A DNA stretch of 64,000 nt from an uncultured Phocaeicola sp. (lineage in GTDB: Bacteria; Bacteroidota; Bacteroidia; Bacteroidales; Bacteroidaceae), in contig CALUJF010000002.1 in NCBI GenBank assembly GCA_944320855.1, positions 1 to 64,000 on the forward strand, given 5' to 3'. Positions 47,486 to 58,600 of the stretch are shown here, piece by piece. Both the position numbers and the translations under genes were made by a program. The notes under the pieces are model-generated. The model was not told where the DNA came from, searched no databases, and saw only the letters and a program-made list of their open reading frames with translations. Within the stretch, counting starts at the first letter, position 1. Every line of letters begins with the position of its first letter.

Positions 47486-49552
47486 TCAATTGGATTTCTC
47501 CATACATTTATCAAACAATACTTTCATCCAATATCCTCCTACCACAGAACGGGCACGGAAATTGATAGTAGTACCATCCGTTGTTTCATGCCAGTCCCCT
47601 ACAGGCCATCGTGTAGAAGTTTCATTTATAAAATCATATACAGGATTGACAAACTTGCTGAAAGTATCCATATCATCAGACAAACATGCCACCCACATTA
47701 TCCAATCTGACTTCGTATATGTTTTTCTACAGTCCAAAGGCAATCCGTACTTGTTTTGCTTAGCAAGGTAATAGGCAACTTCTTTACCTGCCACATCATC
47801 ATGGAAAATATTCAGTCCCCATAATTTATCCCATATTATATTGTATTTCTGGCTCCATGTATCAGGACGGTCAAAAGCTAAACGATAATGGTCGCCATCG
47901 TTAGCCATCTTTTCCCATTTTTCAGCCATCTTGCGAGCCTTGTCCATGTAATCTCCCGCTATTTTGTCCAAACCAAGCATACGTGCCATCTCACTGTAGG
48001 CGGCAATTCCCATAATAGCCTTTGCCGAGAGGTTAGTATTGTGCGCCCAATGTCCTGCAAAATCATCCGTACACAGTTGATTTCCCGGATCTTGCCCATA
48101 ATCAACCAAATAATCCGTCCAAATAGTCAGCAGATTCCAGTAACGTGCGGCATATGAAGCATTACCCTCAATTTTAGCTATTGCAGCACTCAATATGAGC
48201 ATATTACCGGCCTCTTCCAAAGGCATATCTCCATTATATGCCTGACCATTTGCTATAGGATATTTCCCCAAGTCATGTGCCGGAAACGGTTTGTTCCATC
48301 TTCCACTGGCACTATACTCAAAAATACTCGTCATCATACCCTTCATTAATTCTGTATTATAAACTAGGAACAATGGAGCGGAAGGATATGTCAAATCCAC
48401 AGTATTTATACACCCGTTACTCGCATTTTCTTTTGAAAAGAACATAAGCCTGCCTTCATTGTCAGTAAACAGTTTATGCGCCGCTATTACCTGTCTGTAC
48501 GTAGCAGACAGGATTTCAGCATAATTCCGTCCTCCCGCACGTTCAGCATCAGCATAAATCATTTTATCAAAATCACGGCAACGCTGCATAGTCACTTCAT
48601 AATTTTCCATGGCATGCAAAAAAGCATCTTCTATCGTAACAGAGCCATTATGTTTCCAATATGCCATATAAGGTCTGTACATATATTCTATACTGTAGAT
48701 GTCATCATAACCAACCATAACAAACCCAGAGCGTCCATTACGGTCAACAAGCCCCAAATCTTCCACGTTAGCCATTACAGTGGCATTCAGAGTATCCCTG
48801 CTTACGATTTCCGCCATAGAAGTTTTCAGAAGGCAGCCATCCAATTGGAAACTTTGTTGTATATCAGCCTCTTTTCCCAAAGCATAGCTATGAGACATAT
48901 GTGAAACCAAATAAGCATATCCCCAATCGATACGTACAAAATCACCTTTCCTGTCCAGATAAGGTTGGTTTATAGTTCCTGTATTCAAATATACCAGTCC
49001 GTCTTTCTTCGCTATTCTTGAGACAACCGGCTGATGAAGGGACTCGGATGCCATCAATGAATTCATATCAAAATATATCTGTACATCATGCTGTTTCTTG
49101 TCTGTGGCACTTACACGATAAGATATATAATTTACGGGAGTTGAAAGCATATACAAGTCGTCTATCAGAAAAGGAGAGGTAAATACCAATTCAAGTTTCA
49201 CCTTTCCGCATTGGAACGTATAATAAGTCTGAGTAGGCAATACATCTACAGAAGTCTGTACTGCGACCTCTGACGCGACACCCCCACCGGCTCCCATAAA
49301 ACGATATACTGTTCCATCAACACGAAGCAACCCTGATAATGGCTTCTCCGAACCGCTCCAATGAGTAGTAGGACCATCATTCAATTTGTCGTATGCAGAC
49401 CAAACTGAGAAATAAGGGTCTGACAGAAGCAATGGAACAGCAGGCACACGCAATTTTGTTTCACACACTGGAGTAAACATGCTTTCACTGATAGCAAATG
49501 CATATTGTATTACTGACAAGAAAACCAATAGGGCTAAGTATATTCTTTTCAT
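47486..49552 (-). CDS. DUF4965/glutaminase A-like protein
   Basis: A 688-residue exported protein (signal MKRIYLALLVFLSVIQYAFA). The N-terminus RVPAVPLLLSDPYFSVWSAY is the mark of the DUF4964-DUF5127-DUF4965-DUF1793 set found in fungal glutaminase GtaA and many bacterial glycan-locus proteins. The C-terminal half has an (alpha/alpha)6-like barrel (YPIANGQAYNGDMPLEEAGN, YLVDYGQDPGNQLCTDDFAG). In this setting it may be a glycoside hydrolase of an undescribed type and not a glutaminase. The domain call is firm, the activity is open. Confidence 0.85.
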   Translation of the reverse strand: MKRIYLALLVFLSVIQYAFAISESMFTPVCETKLRVPAVPLLLSDPYFSVWSAYDKLNDGPTTHWSGSEKPLSGLLRVDGTVYRFMGAGGGVASEVAVQTSVDVLPTQTYYTFQCGKVKLELVFTSPFLIDDLYMLSTPVNYISYRVSATDKKQHDVQIYFDMNSLMASESLHQPVVSRIAKKDGLVYLNTGTINQPYLDRKGDFVRIDWGYAYLVSHMSHSYALGKEADIQQSFQLDGCLLKTSMAEIVSRDTLNATVMANVEDLGLVDRNGRSGFVMVGYDDIYSIEYMYRPYMAYWKHNGSVTIEDAFLHAMENYEVTMQRCRDFDKMIYADAERAGGRNYAEILSATYRQVIAAHKLFTDNEGRLMFFSKENASNGCINTVDLTYPSAPLFLVYNTELMKGMMTSIFEYSASGRWNKPFPAHDLGKYPIANGQAYNGDMPLEEAGNMLILSAAIAKIEGNASYAARYWNLLTIWTDYLVDYGQDPGNQLCTDDFAGHWAHNTNLSAKAIMGIAAYSEMARMLGLDKIAGDYMDKARKMAEKWEKMANDGDHYRLAFDRPDTWSQKYNIIWDKLWGLNIFHDDVAGKEVAYYLAKQNKYGLPLDCRKTYTKSDWIMWVACLSDDMDTFSKFVNPVYDFINETSTRWPVGDWHETTDGTTINFRARSVVGGYWMKVLFDKCMEKSN

Positions 49553-49604
49553 GTTTTTTTGGTATTTGATTTCTTTATTTTATATTTAAATAGATGCAAA
49601 CTTA

Positions 49605-50639
49605 TTAATAACCATATTTTTCCATAAGCGCATCATACTGGATCTGGTTTATGCGTACCATACATCCGTGTCTTGTATCCTCGATTGGCAAATAGAATTT
49701 TGTCCAAGTAGTTGATTCAATAGTAGGGGCATCAAAACGCTCGTAATATTTTGTTGCAATATTTTCCGCAAAAATATACCATCCGTTTTCTTCAGGATTA
49801 GGCATTAATATAGGAGCCTCATAACCATCCTTATCCATTGGAGTGACAGCTATTTCTGGTTCACAATAAGGACCGGTAAGATTATCAGAGCTACATATAC
49901 GTACAGATTTTCCTGTTGGAGAAGTTTCAAGCCACCTTTCATCTTTCACTATACTATAATATTTACCATCCACCTTGCGTACTATAGTATCTATGGTTGC
50001 CATATCTTTGTAAGTATCCGACTTAAAGTCAAACAATCGCTTAGGCGACGTAAATGTCCTAAAATCCTTTGTCAGGACATAAAATGTGCGATAACTTTCC
50101 CACTCCGCATTTCCCTGTTCATAATATTTATCCAGACAAGAATGCCACGTAATCATATATTGGTCACTATCCTCATCATAAAAAAGTTTAGGTGCTCCGA
50201 ACCATCTTGGCTGTGTCTTATAATCCTTTATTGTATCCATTACTTCATGCGGAATCAGACATTCCACTTCCCATTCAAGCAAATCTTCACTTACCCAAAC
50301 AGCCGGATTCACAGGATCAACACTTGGTTCCACTCCTGCTATCATATAATATCTGCCATCTCTTCCTTTCATAATATCAGGATGCCCATTATATCTCGGT
50401 TCAATGGTTTTATTATAGTTTAACATGGTTCAGTTTACACCATCTTTGCTTATGCAATAATAAAGTCCACCATAATCCCAGTTTTTCATATGTACAAATA
50501 ATATTCCACCATCTGAATAGACAGATGTATTTTTATCAAGCATCCAACTATCATCCGCCTCCGACTCCCCAGATGCGCATGCACCTAATAAATTTAATAA
50601 AACTATTATTACTACAAAATATAAGTTTCTGAATAACAT
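49605..50639 (-). pseudogene. GH43-like lipoprotein gene interrupted by one in-frame TGA
   Basis: Two open parts lie in one frame: 50639-50430 encodes a lipoprotein signal (MLFRNLYFVVIIVLLNLLGA, then C) and the beginning of a five-bladed-propeller protein (DYGGLYYCISKDGVN). 50426-49605 encodes the rest (MLNYNKTIEPRYNGHPDIMK, then FGAPKLFYDEDSDQYMITWH). They are separated only by TGA at 50432-50430 (codon 70) and ACC. GH43-like relatives commonly have DGxxW here, so the TGA most likely replaces TGG. Total length would be 344 residues. As it stands, only an unexported C-terminal part could be made by restart at the ATG at 50426. Confidence 0.8.
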
Positions 50640-50670
50640 GATTTATATAATTTTAATAAGTTAAACTTTA

Positions 50671-51918
50671 TCATAACGCACTAAGTACGCTTGTCTGATA
50701 AGTTACCTTATATGATTCTTCACTGTCATCAAGTACAAATATCCTGAATTCTTTGCCGCCATCATATACGCGAACCACTATATGTCCGTTTCGTACAAGT
50801 TTTCCGTTGTCGCCAAGTGTTGCAGCATTCTTGTCGGTTATGCCTGTTGCAAACACATATCTATAATCAGGATAAAGCTCCTTATTAAGCATCCTGGCCA
50901 ATGGAGCGGCAGACGGATGGTAATTATCCCTTGAAGGGATAACAAACGCTTTCGGTCTTGTAGCCTTTATAAATGTTTCGTTCATGGCATCGCTGTAAGC
51001 ATGATGGTTTGCATTAACAACATCCATGTTTTCAACAAGTGGGGCCACTTCCGTTTCCACATCCATCGCGCCTCCGCTATTGTTTACTCCCTGTATGTCG
51101 CCCAATGTGATATAGTCAAAATCTCCATAATGTATATGTATGCCACAGCTGAGTGAGTTTTCGCCTTTAAACTGTTCCGCTTCGAACGCTTTACGTACAG
51201 ATGTTCCTTCGCCTGTCCATACCTCCCCATTACCGACAATGTTGCGTATCTCAAAATCAGGATAAGCCCCTGCATTTTTTTTCAGTTGAAACTGAGTATT
51301 ACTTCCTACTACAAACTTCTCATTCTTCTTGCCCTGTGCGTCTCGTTCTTTCACAAAAGCCTTGTAATTCGGCATAATCTCTCCCCATGATTCGAACCAG
51401 GAATCGGAAGGATAATCATAATCAGGATAACCCCGATCGACCAACGTTTTCACATCAACCAACGAAGCAATGTGTGTAATACCCGTAAGTTTATATTTCC
51501 CGTCGGAAGAAGTTGTAGCTTTGTCCATAGTACCAATATGGTCACCGTCCATATGGGTTAATAGAGCATAGTCCAACGCTCCATTGTTACCCAAAGGTTC
51601 AGAAAAATGTTTTATATATCTTGCCACCCATTCCATTGGTCTGAGGGAGCTGTTGGGACGCGGTGGAATTACAGCATCAATAGCACCATATGATTCGCCA
51701 GCATCTATCAACATGGTTGTCCCGTCAGGAAGAATAGCAAAAGCGACATCCCCACATCCGGTACTGATTTGATGAATATCCATATATCCAGGTTCCCAAT
51801 CAGGTATAGTAACGTCTTGTTCCTCTACATTATTATCTACATTTTCTTTACCACTGCAGCCCATAGCCATAAGTGCAGCCAAGATTACTGTTTGAAATAG
51901 CATCATAGTTCTTATCAT
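50671..51918 (-). CDS. Metallo-beta-lactamase-fold lipoprotein (ComEC-like domain)
   Basis: A 415-residue lipoprotein (signal MIRTMMLFQTVILAALMAMG then C at residue 21). The MBL fold is shown by ALLTHMDGDHIGTMDKA (HxDGDH zinc motif), FDYITLGDIQG and VNANHHAYSDAMNETF. The overall form resembles the ComEC/Rec2-type MBL domain without the membrane channel. Exported MBL proteins are not standard glycan-degrading enzymes, so its job in the locus is uncertain. It could act on a phosphorylated or lactonised substituent. It is the first gene after the attenuator-like hairpin. Confidence 0.85.
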   Translation of the reverse strand: MIRTMMLFQTVILAALMAMGCSGKENVDNNVEEQDVTIPDWEPGYMDIHQISTGCGDVAFAILPDGTTMLIDAGESYGAIDAVIPPRPNSSLRPMEWVARYIKHFSEPLGNNGALDYALLTHMDGDHIGTMDKATTSSDGKYKLTGITHIASLVDVKTLVDRGYPDYDYPSDSWFESWGEIMPNYKAFVKERDAQGKKNEKFVVGSNTQFQLKKNAGAYPDFEIRNIVGNGEVWTGEGTSVRKAFEAEQFKGENSLSCGIHIHYGDFDYITLGDIQGVNNSGGAMDVETEVAPLVENMDVVNANHHAYSDAMNETFIKATRPKAFVIPSRDNYHPSAAPLARMLNKELYPDYRYVFATGITDKNAATLGDNGKLVRNGHIVVRVYDGGKEFRIFVLDDSEESYKVTYQTSVLSAL

Positions 51919-51951
51919 ACTTTTATTATATTTTATATCTTATTGAAAACA

Positions 51952-52002
51952 CAGAGACATGAAGTTACTGAAATAATAATCCAAACAGGCTTCATGTCTC
52001 TG
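51952..52002 (-). terminator. 13-bp perfect inverted repeat between surface and enzyme genes
   Basis: CAGAGACATGAAG (51952-51964) is exactly inverted at 51990-52002 with a 25-nt loop. On the minus strand the last arm is followed by a moderately T-rich stretch (TGTTTTC). It lies between the DUF1735 gene and the MBL gene and probably lowers read-through from susCD into the enzyme genes. Confidence 0.65.
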
Positions 52003-52051
52003 AAAAAAGGATTTGTTATCCCGAAATATTTACCTATATAGCAAGTTGTGA

Positions 52052-53539
52052 TTATTCACTTACAGGGACACCGTAAACATCAATTTCATTTAGAGCTATT
52101 TCACCTTTATTTTGATTAGTGCCTGTAAAATAAACCATAAGATACCTTCCTTTCGATAATGTAGAAACATCATATTTTTGTTCATCAGGACCTTGTTTAT
52201 CCTTAAACTCAGTGAATGAACCTATATGATTCCAAACCTCCGGATGCTCAATATCCGTAAACACTGATCGGTCTGACCCTAAATAAAATTCACCATCGGT
52301 TAAATAAGAAGCTTCAGTACCCTTAAGACCATAAAGAGAAACTGCTGTCACATAATACTCTTTTTGCAAATCAACAATTATCCAATGCAAAAAATCCATT
52401 GGTAAATTAGAAGAAGCTGTTCCTAACCTTGAAGGATGCTCATCAGTATGACCACCTTTAGTTGCATCAGTCAAAGTACCTCCACTTTGATCAATACTCC
52501 ACCATACCTGTGACGCATAATCCACTTGGAAAAGGTTACTTATTTTAGCCCACGTAGCTATACAACAAGCTTCAGAAGTATTAGCCCATCCTGTACGATC
52601 CAGCTTTACCGGAACAGCGGAGCTGATATTAAGCACACATACACTATTAGCTTCAGAAATCTCAACTGAAGGAGATACACTCTTTATCCGTATAGGAAGT
52701 ACATAATCATTACTTTCCAACTCAGCATCATCATTAATTGTCACAGTCAAAGAAGACTTCACAGATGTCTGTGCATTAAAAGTCACAGAAGAGTCAAATG
52801 TATATGAACCTTCTGGCAAAAGAGTCTTACCGCCAAGTTCATAATCATCAACCACCTCAAATTCACAAGTAAAATCTCCCCATTTTTCATATTCCATATT
52901 TATGGCAAAATCTACTGTAGCGGTACGATTATCATCAAATCCCTCAATAACGAAATACTGTTCACTGGTTTTTGTGAATCCTATTTGGGGAGTAAGGACA
53001 TCATCTATCTCGATTATATAACGGTTCCTTTCAGAACTTACAGAATCTGTTTCACTCGTTACCTCCAAAGGCAGCATCCATACCACAGGAAGATCGCCGG
53101 AATTTACAACCACTCCATCCATGGCATCCTGTACCTTCTGAGGGTCAATTGTAACAGTGACCTGTTTCCATGTTTCTTCACCGGAATATTCCAAATCAGT
53201 ATTACTCAAAGAATAGGCCTCGGAAGGAATTCCTCTATACTGGACATTCTCCTGAGCAGCCTGATCCTGACATTCAGCATCTGTAGCCGGATCAATAACA
53301 GTCACTTTTGCCGTTGCGGTAAGTGAAGGGTCACTACCTCCTTTACAAACGGTGAATGTATATGAAACATTTTCTCCTACATTATACAAAGTTACATTTT
53401 GTGTACCGTTTTCTTTTACATACAACATCTTATGATACTCTTCAGGTACTATATCCTGAATTCCATCTTCATTTTTGCAGGAAACAACCCCAACAGCTAT
53501 GAGAAATGTAGCAAATAATACATTAAAAGTTTTTTTCAT
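52052..53539 (-). CDS. DUF1735 surface lipoprotein with discoidin-like C-terminal domain
   Basis: A 495-residue lipoprotein (signal MKKTFNVLFATFLIAVGVVS, Cys at residue 21). DUF1735 (BT_3987 N-terminal type) domains occur twice (KMLYVKENGTQNVTLYNVGE and FAINMEYEKWGDFTCEFEV). A C-terminal F5/8 type C (discoidin) sugar-binding domain covers about residues 330-490 (GWANTSEACCIATWAKISNL, then LHWIIVDLQKEYYVTAVSLY). It is likely a surface glycan-binding protein (SusE/F-like position). It follows SusD directly in the leftward transcript. Confidence 0.88.
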   Translation of the reverse strand: MKKTFNVLFATFLIAVGVVSCKNEDGIQDIVPEEYHKMLYVKENGTQNVTLYNVGENVSYTFTVCKGGSDPSLTATAKVTVIDPATDAECQDQAAQENVQYRGIPSEAYSLSNTDLEYSGEETWKQVTVTIDPQKVQDAMDGVVVNSGDLPVVWMLPLEVTSETDSVSSERNRYIIEIDDVLTPQIGFTKTSEQYFVIEGFDDNRTATVDFAINMEYEKWGDFTCEFEVVDDYELGGKTLLPEGSYTFDSSVTFNAQTSVKSSLTVTINDDAELESNDYVLPIRIKSVSPSVEISEANSVCVLNISSAVPVKLDRTGWANTSEACCIATWAKISNLFQVDYASQVWWSIDQSGGTLTDATKGGHTDEHPSRLGTASSNLPMDFLHWIIVDLQKEYYVTAVSLYGLKGTEASYLTDGEFYLGSDRSVFTDIEHPEVWNHIGSFTEFKDKQGPDEQKYDVSTLSKGRYLMVYFTGTNQNKGEIALNEIDVYGVPVSE

Positions 53540-53640
53540 AAGTCTTGAGTTTTAAATTTATTAATATAAAGTTTATAGTTTTTTGTCAGTTCCCAAGTTG
53601 AGGCCAACAAGGGAACAGACAAACATAAAAGCTTAAAAAA

Positions 53641-55596
53641 TTAATATCCAGGAGATTGTACAAGTTGCGGATTTGAATAAATCTCACTATCGGGTATCGG
53701 CATGAGGTAAAGTCTGTCATCCCAATCGAAAGGCTGGTCTATCTGTACAACTGTATTTAACTGTTCAAGCGTAGGCGCATAACGATATGCGTCAAGTCCC
53801 TGATAGCAGTGTTTACTGAGATATTTTTTCCCATTACAATAACGACGTATATCGTGGAAACGTTGTCCTTCATAATAAAGTTCCACAAAACGCTCTTCCA
53901 GTACGGCATCGAGCAATGTTTTTCCTGCAGCTCCTAATTTAGCTTCAGTCCACTCCGGTACACCCGCACGTTTACGTATTTTATTTAAATATTTGATTCC
54001 TTCCGCTGTTCCACCATCAATGTGTGCATAACATTCGGCAGCCATAAGATAAAGTTCTCCCAATCGCATTAAAGGAGTAGCATAATTTGTCATATCATTA
54101 AAATTACTTGTCCATCCAACTCCTGTAAAACGGATATTTGGATGTACCCATTTCTTGTTAAGGAAGCCTGTAACATTATTATTATTGTTACCAAAAAGAG
54201 TCGTATTATACCCGGCTCCTTCAGGATCAGTAAAATCTATAATTGTTGGATTTCCATTGGCTATGACAGAAGAATACTCATCACCATTAAACGAGAGGTT
54301 GGCATAAAAACGCGGTTCACGACCAACACAAAGGTTAATGACATTATTATCAATTCCATCAGCTACTTCGTACCATTTATCTTCCGAAGTAAAAGTTTCA
54401 TCCTCCTCAGGAATCACACCTTTTTCTGTAAAGAAATGTGTAATAGTATAGATAGTAGGAGAAAGGATACTCCATTGTCCCAAATTGGTAATACCATCAT
54501 TCGTTTTCATAAAGAAATGAGGAATAGAAGCCTGAGCCATATCCTGATTTGCTTTTACCATAGACCAAATAGCCTCCTTATTTCCTTCATTAGGCTGCGC
54601 TATCATCTGAAATCGCAACATCAACACTCTTTTGGCAAATTCCTCATCGTCATTTCCCGGTATTTCAGGTAGTGGCAATTGGTAATTTGCAATTACAGCA
54701 TCAATAGCATCCATATCAAACAGCTTATGACCTGCATCCTCTGCAGTTTTTATCGCATCCAGACAAGCGTCAAGAGCGGTCTGCCACTTACTTTTGTCTT
54801 CCGTATAACTTACAAGTTCATTCCCATAACCAGGAGTCTCAAAATTGGTATTTGTCCATCCTTTCACAGGGAATTCACCGTTATAGATAGGTGAAGCAGC
54901 CAACAGCAACACACGGGCTTTCAGCATCTTGCATGCAGATGCGGTAGCACGTCCATAGTATGCATCAGTATAAGAAGACGGAAGCCCCGGCAATGCCTCA
55001 TCGCACAAACCTACAACATAATTTACACAATAATCAAAATGAGAACGTCCTGGAAAATCTCCCTTTGGCGTATCAGAAGGCAGAAAAGTATCCATAATAG
55101 CAATAGGTCCGAACAACTGCATCAGTCTGAAATGATAATAAGCTTTCAAGAATGTAGCCTCGGCTATATATTGCGACTTTTCCTGTGCTGTAACTTCTTC
55201 AGGAGCATTTTCCTTTATACTGCTAAGGAACTGGTTACAATATCCTATAGCCTCATAAAGTACACGCCACGGGTAATGATTTTTAAGAGAAAACGCATTT
55301 ACAGGCGTAATATTATTATATTGAACAGCAGAAGACATTTCATTAAGTGTCTGAGGCACCACAAACTCATCGGTTCCGCCTTCTATTCCACTATATTTCA
55401 AAGGAGTAATATTAGCCACATTCTGCATATACCCATAGCAGCTATAAAGATATTCCAAAGTAGAACGGCTGTCAACCATCATATCGTCCAAATCCGGTTG
55501 TTCGATAGGAACGACCTCCAAATAGTTACATGAACTGACACCAATCAGAAGTGAAGCAGCTATTACGGTAATTCTGGTCTTTATATTCTTTTTCAT
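53641..55596 (-). CDS. SusD/RagB-family glycan-binding lipoprotein
   Basis: A 651-residue outer-membrane lipoprotein (signal MKKNIKTRITVIAASLLIGV, Cys at residue 23). The mature start NYLEVVPIEQPDLDDMMVD and the TPR-like helices (AEATFLKAYYHFRLMQLFGP; RLGELYLMAAECYAHIDGGT), and the C-terminal RFVELYYEGQRFHDIRRYCN are typical of SusD. It caps the SusC channel and binds the oligosaccharide. Length is at the upper end for the family. It starts 17 nt after the susC stop, so the pair is cotranscribed. Confidence 0.96.
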   Translation of the reverse strand: MKKNIKTRITVIAASLLIGVSSCNYLEVVPIEQPDLDDMMVDSRSTLEYLYSCYGYMQNVANITPLKYSGIEGGTDEFVVPQTLNEMSSAVQYNNITPVNAFSLKNHYPWRVLYEAIGYCNQFLSSIKENAPEEVTAQEKSQYIAEATFLKAYYHFRLMQLFGPIAIMDTFLPSDTPKGDFPGRSHFDYCVNYVVGLCDEALPGLPSSYTDAYYGRATASACKMLKARVLLLAASPIYNGEFPVKGWTNTNFETPGYGNELVSYTEDKSKWQTALDACLDAIKTAEDAGHKLFDMDAIDAVIANYQLPLPEIPGNDDEEFAKRVLMLRFQMIAQPNEGNKEAIWSMVKANQDMAQASIPHFFMKTNDGITNLGQWSILSPTIYTITHFFTEKGVIPEEDETFTSEDKWYEVADGIDNNVINLCVGREPRFYANLSFNGDEYSSVIANGNPTIIDFTDPEGAGYNTTLFGNNNNNVTGFLNKKWVHPNIRFTGVGWTSNFNDMTNYATPLMRLGELYLMAAECYAHIDGGTAEGIKYLNKIRKRAGVPEWTEAKLGAAGKTLLDAVLEERFVELYYEGQRFHDIRRYCNGKKYLSKHCYQGLDAYRYAPTLEQLNTVVQIDQPFDWDDRLYLMPIPDSEIYSNPQLVQSPGY

Positions 55597-55613
55597 TGTA
55601 TTTATTTTTTATG

Positions 55614-58600
55614 TTAGAAATTAAACTGGACACCCAAATTGAATGTACGTTGCAAAGGATATGTATTATACCATAGTTCAGGATCCCAATAATCAAATGG
55701 AGACCATACCGCCAAATTGTCACCGCTAAAATAAATACGGCAATACGGCAGTGTATAACCTATTTCAAGAGTCTTGAAACGCAGAAAATCCGCTTTTCGC
55801 ATAAAGAAACTGCTCGGCTGGTTATTATTCTGTATCTGTGTATCTGTAACACCCAAACGAGGATATTCAGCATTAGTATTATCCGCTCCCTCTGTCCAGT
55901 GACTATCGGCTATCCACTGCATAAGATTGTGATCCGGTTCACTTGTGGAAGGAACAAACGGATACATGTCCGTCATCATAACCCTTCGTTTTGCTGAGCC
56001 ATTGAAAAACACGTTGAAATCAAGTTTTTTCCATACAAGGCTTAACCCAAAACCGTACTGAATACGTGGCACATTGCCATAAGGCGACAACATAACCTGA
56101 TCTTCTGTAGTAATACGTCCATCAGCATTTATATCACGATACTTTAGGTCGCCTGGCTGTACAGTACTGCCGAAATAACTTTGGTCGGCATGTGTATCAA
56201 TGTCCTGCTGATCTACAAAAAAGCCATCACATATATATCCTTTAGTAAAGCTTAACGGTTTACCTGTATTTGTCTGCCATACATAAGGATAATCCGGTTC
56301 ATCCACATATCGTTGCGTATTCTTTGAATAAGTATAGTTAGCCCTTAAATCCACACTCAGGTCTTTGGTTAACTGCTTGCGCCAGTTCACACTTAATTCC
56401 ACACCTTCATTATCCACTTTTCCGATATTACTCCATGGTTTTGCATTTACATACCCTAACATGTAAGGGAATGACCCACGCTGCATAAGGATGTGATCAC
56501 GCTTGTAATTAAAGTAATCGAAAGTAAGGTCAATCTGGTCGAACAAGCGTAAATCAACACCCACATCGAATTGTTTAGAACGCTCCCAAGTAGCATTTGC
56601 CACTGCATAAGAATTTACAAACGGACCTTTAAAAGAGGTTTCACCTTTATATCCTGTCTGAAAATTCTGTCCTCCATCCAAATTTACATCATTCAGATAA
56701 AGGAAATGTGCCGCACCAGCAGTACTTCCTGTCTCATCACTTCCTACTAGTCCGTATGAAGCCCTTATTTTTAAATGATTCACATAGTCTTTCAAAGGTT
56801 CCCAGAAATCTTCATTACTGATAACCCATCCAATAGACGCAGCAGGAAAAAATTCAAAGCGATCATCTTTCTGGATACGTTCCGTTCCATTATATCCAAA
56901 ATTGAATTCTACCAGATATTTATTACCATAATCATACGTAAAACGTCCAGAAAATCCCTGATTTCTATTTGGCAGTACGTCACTGCGATATTCACGCATC
57001 ATATACATCAACATTCCGGTAACAGAATGATTGCCGAAACGACGGTTATAATTCAGTCTTGCATCAAAATAGAATGTATTATCCGCATTTCTGGAAATAC
57101 CTGACTCACTTAAATATTCTGTACCGGTCTGCATTTCTGCAAGTTCGAATGTATTGTCCGCAGGATTATAACTTCCATTTACAACACTATAATAGAACGG
57201 AGTCAATGAACGAGTATAGTATGAAGTAGCATAACTGTTGAAATTTACCAATGCTGTCAGCGACAAACCTTTTGTAATAAAATCCAATTTTTGATCAAGG
57301 TTAAGTGCTACATTCAATTTGCTATAATTCTCCTCTTTAAACGTATTCAGCATATAAGCATATGGGTTTTCGTAATACTTGCCGCCGCTCATAACCGCAC
57401 TACCAAACTTTATGTGTGTGTCATCCGGAGAAGCCGGATACATAGCCGGATACAAAACTGGGTTATTATTGTAAATAGAATTAAAAATGTCATTTGAAGA
57501 CACATTCGGTGATTTTGAATTTACAATCTGCGCATTCATTCGTAAATCCAGCTTGGTAGTTGAAGTTAACTTATACCCAATATTGTTCTGGAAAGTATAA
57601 AGCCAGCGATTATAATTGTTCTTTATAGAATAATTATTGGGGACATCAAGTATTCCGCTATCATGGTTTGCCTGCAAACTCATATAATAAGTCACCCTGG
57701 AACCACCTCCTGAAACATTAACATTGGCGCGCTGACTCATAGTCAAATCCTTGAACATCAAATCATACCAATCAACATCAGGATAAACATACTTATTTAC
57801 CCCATTACGTGTATTGTCAATCTGTTCTTGCGAATACCTTGGTTGTGCAGATGGGGTACGTCCTAATAAAGCTTCATTGTATGTTTCCATAAATGTTGCT
57901 CCATCAGCATATTCAACCATATTTACCGGCTTCATGAATGAGTGTTCGTATGTTACATTTATTTTAGCTTTGGTATTCTCTGCTCCTGTCTTTGTGGTGA
58001 TAAGCATTACTCCGTTAGCACCACGAGCACCATATATTGCAGTGGCAGAGGCATCCTTCAAAATAGAAAAACTTTCTATAGACTCTGCAGGAAGGTTATT
58101 CAAATCATTTGTGGAAATTTCAACTCCATCCAACAATATCAAAGGAGTGGTACGTCCACCAAATGTACTGATACCACGAATATAAAACTCAGAAGATGAA
58201 CCTGGTTCACCGCTGTTTGTCATGGAAATAATACCCGACAACTTTCCAGATAAATTATTTGTCAACGAAGAACTCGGCACCCTCAAGGCATTACCTTTCA
58301 CAGAAGTAATAGCACCAGTTACAGAAACTTTCTTCTGCGTACCGGCACCAACGATTACCACTTCCTCAAGAATTCTATCGTCTGGAACCAATTTAACACT
58401 AATCAATCCCTGATCTGTAATATAAGCCTCATACTTCTTATAGCCAACATAAGTAATTTCAACTGTACAGCCTTCTATTGGAATAGCAATATTAAAATTT
58501 CCGTCTATATCAGTAATACCTCCGGTACTTGTCCCCTTAATAACCACATTAGCACCAATGATAGGAGTACCATCATTATTGTCAACAACCACACCGGATA

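Noticed and set aside
50430..50432. TGA as a recoded tryptophan or selenocysteine codon
   Set aside because: No recoding machinery is visible here, no structured element follows the TGA, and TGG is used for tryptophan throughout; a nonsense change is simpler.
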